This document shows, one piece after another, positions 52,029-59,770 of a DNA stretch of 64,000 nt. The translations under genes and the position numbers were made by a program. This DNA is from Candidatus Latescibacterota bacterium (lineage in GTDB: Bacteria; Latescibacterota; UBA2968), in contig JAJDYX010000056.1 in assembly GCA_022824945.1 (NCBI GenBank), positions 1 through 64,000 of the forward strand, given 5' to 3'. The stretch's first letter is position 1; every line of letters begins with the position of its first letter. The notes below the pieces were generated by a model, which saw only the letters and a list, made by a program, of their open reading frames with translations, was not told the origin of the DNA and did no database searches.

Positions 52029-53621
52029 ATGAACAAAGAAAACAGCATGAACGAATCCAGCATGAATCGCCGTGATGCACTCAAAGGCGCCGCTGCAGTA
52101 AGCCTTGGGCTGGCATCAGGCGCGCTTGGCATTCCTGAGGCCTTTGGCCAAACGCCAGTAGGGGAAAATATGATAGAACTCGAAAACGCCGAGCGTGGAA
52201 CGCGGGACTGGTTGCTCACTAAGACCGACATCACTGCCAACGAGCCGGTGGCGTTGTGGCGTAGCCCGCGAATCGAGGGCTACTGTTCCGAGACGAGCGT
52301 GAGCGCTGGCGATACGATCAAGATCATGGTGAGCACGAATCCGGTTTCGGAGTTCAGTCTGGAAATCTTCCGCACGGGTTACTACGGCGGCACCGGCGGG
52401 CGGTCCATGAAGCGTTTCGATTCGCTGCCGGGTAAAACCCAACCGGATCCACCAATCGGCGAGAACCGTCTGCGCGAATGCAAGTGGGAACCTTCCGTAG
52501 AATTTGAGATTCCAGACGATTGGCTGAGCGGTGTCTATCTGGGCAAACTCACGGCCAAGGAAGGAGGCGTGCAAAGCTACGTCATCTTTATTGTGCGCGA
52601 TGATCGCCCCTGCGATTTGCTCTTCCAGTGCAGCGACATGACCTGGCAAGCCTACAACAGTTGGCCTACCAACGAGTGGTCTCTTTACCACAACGACGAG
52701 AATGGCTACACGGGATATAAGAAAAGAAAAAAGTGGAGCACCAACGCGAACGATACCGGGTGGGTGAGTTTTGACCGTCCCTACGCGCAGTTCTGCCAGG
52801 ATCATCTGGTCAAGAATCCCAAGTCTGTGGGCACGGGCGAATTTCTTCTTTGGGAGTTTCCCTTGTCTTATTGGATAGAGCAGCAGGGCTACGATGTGTC
52901 GTATATCTCAAATGTGGATACGCACAGGCACGGTCCGAGATTACAACGCGCGAAAGGCTTTATTTCCGTGGGCCATGACGAGTATTGGACCCGAGAGATG
53001 TACGACAACGTCATCGAGGCTCGGGACGCCGGTGTCAACCTTGCGTTTCTGAGTGGTAATTCGGTTTGGGGTGTGGTGCCTTTGCTGCCCTCTGCCGAGG
53101 GGCAGCTCCACCGGATCATGCGACGCGAAGATAAGTTCCTTGGCAAGGAACTCAGCAAGATGTTGAACAAGCGACGCGGCACCCCCGCCAAGTATCCAGC
53201 GGGACCGGACGCGGCGTTGCTCATGGGGGGACGCACCGCCGGCGTTGGCGGAGGCGATTGGACCTGCGCCAATGCCGATCACTGGCTGTATGAAGGGACG
53301 GGCATGAAAGAAGGCGACACGATCACAGGCCTGGTGGGCTGGGAATGGCATGGATCGCCTCTTCCCGAACTGCCTAACTTTGAAGTTCTGGCCGAGGGAC
53401 CGATGCTACCGAAGAATCGTAGGTACAGTCCTCATGCCGCTACGATCTACGATGGGCCAAAGAATAATGTCGTATTCAACGCCGGGACGATCTGGTGGGC
53501 GCAAGGTTTGTCGGCGCCTCCCGGCCACGTATTGCCCGCACATAGGCATGCCAAACCGCAAGGCCCGGACCCGCGCGTGCAACGCATGATGGAGAATGTA
53601 TTTAATCGGTTTGTAAAGTAA
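52029..53621 (+). CDS. N,N-dimethylformamidase large-subunit-like protein, copy 3 (Tat-exported)
   Basis: Product of 530 residues. Tat signal NRRDALKGAAAVSLGLASG, then AERGTRDWLLTKTDI and a body closely related to copy 1 (WLSGVYLGKLTAKEGG, MTWQAYNSWPTNEWSLYHND, VGHDEYWTREMYDNVIEARD). It is nearer to copy 1 than to copy 2. GAGGAG lies 7 nt before the ATG at 52029; an in-frame ATG 63 nt earlier is inside the sulfatase gene. After the stop is a short stretch (TAAGGTCCAACAA) also found after copy 1. Confidence 0.82.
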   Translation: MNKENSMNESSMNRRDALKGAAAVSLGLASGALGIPEAFGQTPVGENMIELENAERGTRDWLLTKTDITANEPVALWRSPRIEGYCSETSVSAGDTIKIMVSTNPVSEFSLEIFRTGYYGGTGGRSMKRFDSLPGKTQPDPPIGENRLRECKWEPSVEFEIPDDWLSGVYLGKLTAKEGGVQSYVIFIVRDDRPCDLLFQCSDMTWQAYNSWPTNEWSLYHNDENGYTGYKKRKKWSTNANDTGWVSFDRPYAQFCQDHLVKNPKSVGTGEFLLWEFPLSYWIEQQGYDVSYISNVDTHRHGPRLQRAKGFISVGHDEYWTREMYDNVIEARDAGVNLAFLSGNSVWGVVPLLPSAEGQLHRIMRREDKFLGKELSKMLNKRRGTPAKYPAGPDAALLMGGRTAGVGGGDWTCANADHWLYEGTGMKEGDTITGLVGWEWHGSPLPELPNFEVLAEGPMLPKNRRYSPHAATIYDGPKNNVVFNAGTIWWAQGLSAPPGHVLPAHRHAKPQGPDPRVQRMMENVFNRFVK

Positions 53622-53636
53622 GGTCCAACAAAAGGA

Positions 53637-53737
53637 AATGGATTCAGTCCCAAAGAACTCAAAGCAGCAATAGATCACATCACCCGTTGAAATTTTTCAA
53701 ACGCCTCGATTCAGGCATCCGCATCCGTCGGGCAATC
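53637..53737. repeat. duplicated fragment of the dio/rhaB 3' junction
   Basis: Nearly identical to 42543-42642: last codons of the deiodinase-like gene (ATGGATTCAG..CCCGAAGAACTC region) and the tail of rhaB on the other strand. It then jumps at about 53738 to sequence that matches 44216 onward, so about 1.6 kb of rhaB is missing. Confidence 0.88.
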
Positions 53738-53851
53738 TGATTTTTCGCATTGTGTTTACATCACTCATTTGCTATTATAAGGCACAGTAGTAAAGTGTCA
53801 GGTATTTCATTTTTTTTAGTGAATTATAGGTGAAAATTGATAGGACAATAA

Positions 53852-54157
53852 GTGACTAACCCGTTTCAATATCAATTTGAATGGGACCCTGTTAAAGCAC
53901 AGCAAAATCTTCAGGACCACGGCATTGCTTTCGAGCGTGCTGCTACTGTTTTTTGGGATCCACACGCCCTCTCTGAGTTTGACGAGGAGCACAGCCAAGA
54001 CGAGGATAGATGGATCATTCTTGGCATAGATCGAACAGGTAGTTTACTGGTTGTTTGTCACACATACCGAGAAGAGACAGCGGTAACTGCCCGAATAAGA
54101 TTGATCTCAGCACGTAAGGCAACCCGGAAAGAAACAAGACAATACACAAGGAGATAG
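53852..54157 (+). CDS. BrnT-family toxin
   Basis: Product of 101 residues with BrnT signature FEWDPVKAQQNLQDHGIAFE and C-terminal IRLISARKATRKETRQYTR. GTG start at 53852 after GATAGGACAATAA. Partner antitoxin follows after 3 nt. The upstream 115 nt are duplicated at 44216, where the toxin is deleted. RelE-like ribonuclease fold expected. Confidence 0.87.
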   Translation: MTNPFQYQFEWDPVKAQQNLQDHGIAFERAATVFWDPHALSEFDEEHSQDEDRWIILGIDRTGSLLVVCHTYREETAVTARIRLISARKATRKETRQYTRR

Positions 54158-54160
54158 CCA

Positions 54161-54361
54161 ATGAAGCCAGAATACGATTTCTCCAGGGCTGAAAGAGGAA
54201 AATTTTACCGCAAGGGCGCTGAAATCCGACTGCCGATTTACCTCGATGCGAAACTCCAGCACCGGCTTGAACAGATCGCAGAGAAGAGAGGCAAAGATTT
54301 GGGCGAAGTGGTGAATCAAATCTTAATTACAGAAGTGGAACGAGTTGACGCATTGCCCTGA
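54161..54361 (+). CDS. BrnA-like antitoxin
   Basis: Product of 66 residues: KPEYDFSRAERGKFYRKGAE and a ribbon-helix-helix-type IYLDAKLQHRLEQIAEKRGKD. GGAGATAGCC lies upstream of the ATG. It would neutralise BrnT and repress the promoter. A frameshifted homologue is at 44328-44498. Confidence 0.85.
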   Translation: MKPEYDFSRAERGKFYRKGAEIRLPIYLDAKLQHRLEQIAEKRGKDLGEVVNQILITEVERVDALP

Positions 54362-54425
54362 TGGGAACAGGAATATCTAACTGAGTTTAGAGACTGATGT
54401 ACTTCACATATTGCAAAATTTTAAA

Positions 54426-54454
54426 ACCCCTGGAGAGATATACTCTTCAGGGGT
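54426..54454. terminator. hairpin repeated downstream at 62400
   Basis: ACCCCTG/CAGGGGT with inner AGAG/CTCT pairing, followed by AATTTGTTT. The same hairpin and about 40 nt of flanking sequence are found at 62400-62428. Confidence 0.65.
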
Positions 54455-54565
54455 AATTTGTTTGGATAGATTTGGATTGCAAGCAGTGGGGAGAATTTGG
54501 AGAAATTTCGTCACGCCACTATCATATCATCTATCTTTATTATATGCCAGACAAACACTCATAAA

Positions 54566-54594
54566 TTGATATTTCAAAAGTACGGTGTTATACT
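54566..54594 (+). promoter_or_regulatory. promoter-leader module, copy 2
   Basis: TTGATA, 17-nt spacer, TATACT, then the leader GTCAATGAGATGTCTCAAGA. Equivalent to copies at 47075 and 63259. Confidence 0.7.
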
Positions 54595-54609
54595 ACACAA
54601 GTCAATGAG

Positions 54610-54987
54610 ATGTCTCAAGAGGATAACGAAACGGAGCAATACAAAATCATGAACCGTCTTTCACGACAAGAGCAAATCCGTATTTTTCGATATTTATTTC
54701 CTGCCGCTTTTGTCCTGGCATTATTGTTGTACGGCATTTTTGGTTCAAAGGTGATATGGAATGCGGTCTTATATCTGGCGATTGCCACATTTATCTTGCG
54801 GATGATACGCATGTGGCTGGAGTTTAAGGTCGAAAAAAAAGATCAAAAAAAAAGGAATGTAATCTTGTATAGAGTGGTAATTCGGTTTGGGGTGTGGTGC
54901 CCTTACTGCCCTCCTCCGAGGGATAGCTCCACCGGATCATGCGACGCGAAGATAAGTTCCTTGGCGAGGAACTCAGCAAGATGTTGA
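54610..54987 (+). CDS. small membrane protein, C-terminal part from a broken gene
   Basis: Starts MSQEDNETEQYKIMNRLSRQ using the leader ATG. Residues 25-70 contain two hydrophobic segments (YLFPAAFVLALLLYGIF, VIWNAVLYLAIATFIL) and then basic KVEKKDQKKRN. After about residue 85 the frame runs out of frame through the dimethylformamidase fragment, so those 40 residues are not natural. Probably a two-helix inner-membrane protein that lost its end. Function unknown. Confidence 0.5.
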   Translation: MSQEDNETEQYKIMNRLSRQEQIRIFRYLFPAAFVLALLLYGIFGSKVIWNAVLYLAIATFILRMIRMWLEFKVEKKDQKKRNVILYRVVIRFGVWCPYCPPPRDSSTGSCDAKISSLARNSARC

Positions 54988-55020
54988 ACAAGCGACGCGG
55001 CACCCCCGCCAAGTATCCAG
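54873..55020 (+). pseudogene. dimethylformamidase-like gene fragment
   Basis: Nearly identical to 53049-53200 inside copy 3 (coding GNSVWGVVPLLPS and on to RRGTPAKYP). A TAG interrupts the frame after SSEG. It ends 22 nt before the beta-lactamase-fold gene, the position a dimethylformamidase domain would occupy in the fusion at 59771, so it is probably the leftover of such a fusion. Confidence 0.85.
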
Positions 55021-55042
55021 AAAGACAAAGCAGAGGATCGTT

Positions 55043-56314
55043 ATGAGTTCAAAGACGTTCGGGAGGATTCAGATGAACGTGACAACCAGACGAATCAGTC
55101 GACGACGATGGCGCAGTTGGATCCCCCTTCTCGTGTGTTTGGCTGTGAGCTTGCCCGTTTTCGGGCAAGAGGTGAAGATGCCTGTTGCAACGGATCTCCA
55201 ATCGCATGGTGTGACGCAAGATCAGATCGATTCGCTTTCTGACATTATACGTCAGGCCGTAGAGCAAGGGCGGGTTGCGGGGTGCTCTTTTCTTGTTGCA
55301 CACAAAGGAGAAATCGTCTATCGCGAGGCGTTTGGATATGCCGATCTCGAATCGAAGCGGCCATTCACAACGAACGAATTGTGTATGATCGCATCGGTCT
55401 CCAAACCCTTTCTGGCAAGCGTGTTCATGGTCTTGATTGAACAGGGCAAGTTGAAGTTGGATGATCCAGTGGAGAAATACCTGCCGGAGTTCAAAGGGAA
55501 GAGGGTTGAAGGCAGTCAGTCGCCAGCACGGCCGATGACCATTCGCCAGTTGCTCTCGCACACAGGAGGTTTTTGGGGGAACAACCGGAATACCACGCCC
55601 GAGAAGATGGAACTGATCCGCAATTTTGAACGCCCTCTGTCCGAAGCGGTCAAGCTCATTTCAGAGTACGATCTCGAGTACGAGCCGGGAACAAGATTCC
55701 TTTACTCCGGCACCGGATATTGCGTGGCGGGTCGTGTTGCTGAAGTCGCTCTTGGCCAGTCGCTTGAGGAGATTGCACAGGATGCCTTGTTTGGCCCTCT
55801 GGGCCTGAATCGCACGACCTTTTTGCCCTCGAAGGAAGTAAGAGCGACTATGCCCACGACGTATCAGTGGCGGAGACAAAGCGGGAAGCTGCAGAAAGCC
55901 AGGGAACAACCTTCCTCGGGGGAGATCGAACTCCGCTTCATCCTGCCGGGTGGATCGCTGTTCACAACGATGGACGAGATGGCGGTGTTCGGTCAGATGC
56001 ATCTCAACGATGGCGTCTATAACGGAAAACGAATCCTTTCCGAGGCTTCTGTAGCAGAGATGTGGCGACTTCAGGTACCTGAAGAACGTCCGAGAGCTTA
56101 CGGATTGGGATGGTTTCGAGATGACGTTTCAGAGTCTGGTCTGGCCGATCTCGTTTTTCACAACGGTGCGTTAGGAGCGCATTTGCGAATTGACCGGAGG
56201 CGGAAGATAGTGAGCGTATTTCTCGTTCATCAGACTGCGGGTCCGTTCCTGTTCCTGAAGAATAAGCGCTATGAACAAGTGAACGAGATGTTTCCACTAC
56301 CTAATGATCATTGA
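55043..56314 (+). CDS. secreted serine hydrolase of the beta-lactamase (class C/esterase) family
   Basis: Product of 423 residues. Signal peptide (RRRWRSWIPLLVCLAVSLPV), then the beta-lactamase fold: ASVSKPF with nucleophile Ser and Lys (near residue 117), YSGTGYC as the Tyr motif near 214, and HNGALGAH in place of KTG near 373. Members include esterases, D-aminopeptidases and amidases. About 70 percent of it is alike to residues 480-852 of the fusion at 59771. GAGG lies 7 nt before the ATG. Dimethylformamidase debris just upstream suggests it arose from a fusion. Confidence 0.83.
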   Translation: MSSKTFGRIQMNVTTRRISRRRWRSWIPLLVCLAVSLPVFGQEVKMPVATDLQSHGVTQDQIDSLSDIIRQAVEQGRVAGCSFLVAHKGEIVYREAFGYADLESKRPFTTNELCMIASVSKPFLASVFMVLIEQGKLKLDDPVEKYLPEFKGKRVEGSQSPARPMTIRQLLSHTGGFWGNNRNTTPEKMELIRNFERPLSEAVKLISEYDLEYEPGTRFLYSGTGYCVAGRVAEVALGQSLEEIAQDALFGPLGLNRTTFLPSKEVRATMPTTYQWRRQSGKLQKAREQPSSGEIELRFILPGGSLFTTMDEMAVFGQMHLNDGVYNGKRILSEASVAEMWRLQVPEERPRAYGLGWFRDDVSESGLADLVFHNGALGAHLRIDRRRKIVSVFLVHQTAGPFLFLKNKRYEQVNEMFPLPNDH

Positions 56315-56340
56315 TCGTGTAAAAACACAGGAGATATTTC

Positions 56341-58248
56341 ATGAATGAGATCCTCATTATCGCAATCGTTGCTTTGACCATGATTTCGAGTGTCAGAGCC
56401 CAAGAACCCATCCAGCATGAACTTCCCATTGTCACCCACTGGAGCAATGAGAAGAACGCCTTTGAATACATGGCCAACGACAAACCGGACTACACGGTGC
56501 CGCCGCCCGAAGAAAAATATCGGCCTGGTGATTCTTACTATTATTATCGGAAGGGAAACAGCAATTTTCTGCCAGACCTGAATCATTACGTGGGCATGAA
56601 TTTCAGCCTGAGAACCTTCGGTGCCAAACGCGTCAGCGATGTGGCAGAGCAAGTAGCCAAAGCAACCGGTGTTGAGCTAAAGTTTTATCGTCCGGACGCC
56701 TTCACAAGTCGAAATGCGCCCACAAGGCTCAAAGAGGCTCCGGGTTATGTCCAGGTGCTGCATGCAAAGATTATCAAAAGCAGCGACGATGATCCTGGAT
56801 GTTTGGCAACGTTCTTCCTGCCGCCAAATTGGAAGCGCGACGCACCTGAAGGCACCTATCCGATCATTACAGTAGGTCACTACGATCTTAATGAACATGT
56901 GTTCTTGCCATCAGGCAGAGGGGCTGCCATTGGCTCCCTCGTTGCCAAGAGTGGCATTGAGGGACGTACCGGCGCGATCGGTGTGATCTGGAATGGGGGA
57001 GGCGCCTGGGCCACCTACACACGAAATCCAAGGGCATTTCAGCAATTTGGAAAAATCATCGATTACGCGGCCAAGGAACTTGGCGGAGACCGTCACTGTG
57101 TCATGGCAACCGGAAATTCCAGAAGTGGGATAACCTCAGTGATCATGGCAAGCAATCCTCTGAACCTTGATTACACCATGAAATTTGTCTCCGCAGGTTC
57201 CTTTGCTTCGAACCCCGACAACAGAAAGACAATTTTTACAGCAACCTACCCCAAGCAACTCATGAATCTCTGTAAGGTAACGGGATTTCACGATGCCTGG
57301 AAACCGGGGTGGAGATATCCGGCTACAGATGGTATTCATGTCCGCGCAGAAGACATCAATCAAGAGGCACTTGTCAACACGCACTTCACAGGTAAAGATG
57401 TTTTTGAAGTAGCCAACTATGTCTCTGCTGGAAGCGAGGCCAACAATCCTGACTGGAGCCAATTCTCAGACAAAATGATGGATGGGATATTGGAAGCGGG
57501 AACGTCGCTGTTTCTCGAAGTAAGAACGAATGATGTCCTGCCTCACTTCAACATGCTCGAATATGCGAATAAGCTGGAAGAAAAAATGAAAAAAAAGGGA
57601 GATGTCCGGCTCCATGTGGATCATATCGTGCGCGCTGGCCACGCTTTCCGAAGAACGCCTCAAGGAGGTATCGTCTTACATGAGAAACTGTGGGAGGCCC
57701 TCTCGCAATTTGTGGACCCAAAGGTGCCAAAGGGCCCATTGGTTGACCCCGGCAAAGAATACTTCAAGGTCAACAGAAAGACGCGACGCTTTGAGAAACT
57801 TGAGCTGAAAGACGGCATGCATCCATTCAGCATGGATATGCCAGTTGGCATCATGAGAGGCGATACCATTACACTGGTTTGCACGGGAGAACCAGGAACT
57901 ACCTATCGCGTACAACTCAACCCGGTAGAAGGCCTTGATGCACCCGGTTTCGAAACAAAGGGAGAGATTGCGGCAGACACAAGTATGAGAGGCGTGAGTC
58001 TTATAGAAATTCCACTGGATCAGCCCCTTGGAAGATATCGATATCGCCTGTGGATCAAGAAACCAGGCCAGGAAGAAGTGGAATTGGACAAGAGCCATAC
58101 CGTATCAGGCGGAGAAGCCTTTATGGAAATATGGGATGAGAAATCGGCAGACAACATCGTGAGCGGCGACCACGTCTGGCGTAAACTCTATCTACCGCTC
58201 TTGCCAAAAAAGCTCGGACCTGTAGGCTGGGGGTTCTCTGAATATTAG
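56341..58248 (+). CDS. secreted alpha/beta hydrolase-like protein
   Basis: Product of 635 residues with a signal peptide (cleavage after VRAQ). Central segments are YPIITVGHYDLNEHVFLP near 175, GAIGVIWNGGGAW near 213, and ATGNSRSGITSVIMA near 258, which looks like a nucleophile elbow (GNSRSG). VDHIVRAGHAFRRTP near 428 may supply the catalytic His. The C-terminal 130 residues are beta-rich and may bind a ligand. GGAG lies 8 nt upstream. I do not recognise a named family; an extracellular esterase or amidase is plausible. Confidence 0.6.
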   Translation: MNEILIIAIVALTMISSVRAQEPIQHELPIVTHWSNEKNAFEYMANDKPDYTVPPPEEKYRPGDSYYYYRKGNSNFLPDLNHYVGMNFSLRTFGAKRVSDVAEQVAKATGVELKFYRPDAFTSRNAPTRLKEAPGYVQVLHAKIIKSSDDDPGCLATFFLPPNWKRDAPEGTYPIITVGHYDLNEHVFLPSGRGAAIGSLVAKSGIEGRTGAIGVIWNGGGAWATYTRNPRAFQQFGKIIDYAAKELGGDRHCVMATGNSRSGITSVIMASNPLNLDYTMKFVSAGSFASNPDNRKTIFTATYPKQLMNLCKVTGFHDAWKPGWRYPATDGIHVRAEDINQEALVNTHFTGKDVFEVANYVSAGSEANNPDWSQFSDKMMDGILEAGTSLFLEVRTNDVLPHFNMLEYANKLEEKMKKKGDVRLHVDHIVRAGHAFRRTPQGGIVLHEKLWEALSQFVDPKVPKGPLVDPGKEYFKVNRKTRRFEKLELKDGMHPFSMDMPVGIMRGDTITLVCTGEPGTTYRVQLNPVEGLDAPGFETKGEIAADTSMRGVSLIEIPLDQPLGRYRYRLWIKKPGQEEVELDKSHTVSGGEAFMEIWDEKSADNIVSGDHVWRKLYLPLLPKKLGPVGWGFSEY

Positions 58249-58466
58249 CCTAGATCTTTCGTTTCGAAAAAAAAAGGAGATGTGGTGCTCAAGGCCCAGT
58301 GGGATACCCAGGAGGCCATACCGAACGCCAAGATGGTGATTCTCCGGGACATGGAAAGGCACCTTGATGGTTCGCACGCAGGGAAACGTCGATAATATAA
58401 TTGAAACCTGTTCGCGATAGGCGCGAGCGGTTGTATGTGGGAAATATCAGTTCATAAGGAGGAACC

Positions 58467-59705
58467 ATGAACAAACAACGCCCAATCCTACTCTTAGTGA
58501 TCCTCGCCCTGGTGGCGGCCGCACCCTTCTCGAATGCGCAAGCGCAACAGTTCTCCGAAGAAGAACTGTCTCGATTCCTCAGGCAACATCCCGGCGCGGA
58601 TGCGGATGGCGATGGCAAGCTGACCGCAGAGGAGATCAAGGCCGCACGCGCGCACAAGGAGCAAGCTGAGGCCGCAGCAGCGCAATGGAAGGGGAGATTT
58701 CATCCCGGCTGGGAGAAGGATGAATTCCCGCCGCACGCGGTAAGCTTTAAGACGCCTGATGAGATTATGGCAATTTATAAGCGCGGCCCTGCGGGTCGAA
58801 GTTATGTGGATGCGAGCGACGCCCTTTCCTTTCCCAAGCCTGCCGACGGCATCATGCGCATCGTGGGCACGGGCCACAGCTTCACTGCGCCCGGCTACAG
58901 AACCTTACCCGCCATCACCCGTGCCGCCGGGTTCGAGCAGCCCTTTTGCCTGCATAACGGCGGCGGGGAAACGGGCAGCGTTCGCTACAAATGGGAGCAG
59001 GAAAATGGCATCTTCCAATTCGACGGCAAGCCCCTGCCCAAACTGCTGTCTGCTATTTCCAACGCGGAATGGGAGGCGATGATCTGGGGACCCTACGTCG
59101 GTGATCGTCCGGAATTTTACACGTGCTGGATCGATTTCTGCGAACAATACAATCCCGGCATGAAGTTTTTTCTCATCGACGGCTGGCCCACGCTATCTCA
59201 GGTCCAGAGAGTCTTCAATCGGAAAGGAAACCCGGAGTCTGAAGCGTTCTTCACCGATGCGGTCTTCGATCAGCTCAACGCCCCTGTGAACACTGGCTTT
59301 GCGGACTTCGTGAAAACGCTGCGCGAATCAACCGATGAAGTCTACATCTTGCCGACGCGCGCCGCCATGACGGAGGCGGCCAAACGCTTCATCCGAGGAG
59401 AGCTTCCCGGCGTAGAAGGCCTGTATAAGGTCATTGGCGGAAAAGAAAGTTCTATCTGGGCAGACCAACGCGGCCACTTGGGGCCCGGCTTCGACCGCCT
59501 GGAGGGCTATGTCTTCTACGCCACGCTCTACGGCAAATCCCCCGAACTCATTTCAGCGCCTATCAAGTTCAATAGGAATCCGAGTTTCCTAAGCGCCGAC
59601 CTTGACGAAATTTTCCGCGAAATCGCCTGGAAAGCGGTGGTGGAGCATCCCCTCTCCGGCGTTACAGATAAAAACAAGAACGGCATTGGCGATCATCTTG
59701 AGTAG
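58467..59705 (+). CDS. secreted EF-hand protein with SGNH-like domain
   Basis: Product of 412 residues. Signal peptide to about residue 25, a calcium loop DADGDGKLTAEEI near 45, then IVGTGHSFTAPGYRTLPAIT near 132, which resembles the Ser block of SGNH/DUF4886-type hydrolases. C-terminal DKNKNGIGDHLE is a second calcium-loop-like end as in extracellular anchoring motifs. Strong RBS (GGAGG). It fits with the group of secreted hydrolases around it; catalytic activity is not certain. Confidence 0.6.
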   Translation: MNKQRPILLLVILALVAAAPFSNAQAQQFSEEELSRFLRQHPGADADGDGKLTAEEIKAARAHKEQAEAAAAQWKGRFHPGWEKDEFPPHAVSFKTPDEIMAIYKRGPAGRSYVDASDALSFPKPADGIMRIVGTGHSFTAPGYRTLPAITRAAGFEQPFCLHNGGGETGSVRYKWEQENGIFQFDGKPLPKLLSAISNAEWEAMIWGPYVGDRPEFYTCWIDFCEQYNPGMKFFLIDGWPTLSQVQRVFNRKGNPESEAFFTDAVFDQLNAPVNTGFADFVKTLRESTDEVYILPTRAAMTEAAKRFIRGELPGVEGLYKVIGGKESSIWADQRGHLGPGFDRLEGYVFYATLYGKSPELISAPIKFNRNPSFLSADLDEIFREIAWKAVVEHPLSGVTDKNKNGIGDHLE

Positions 59706-59770
59706 CGGTCGAGCAATCGTATAAAAGTAGAACGGCGCAGACAAATAAAGTGATGCACGGAGAAAACAGC

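Noticed and set aside
53637-53737. A second deiodinase-like gene
   Set aside because: Only the last codons of the gene are present; it is a duplicated fragment.
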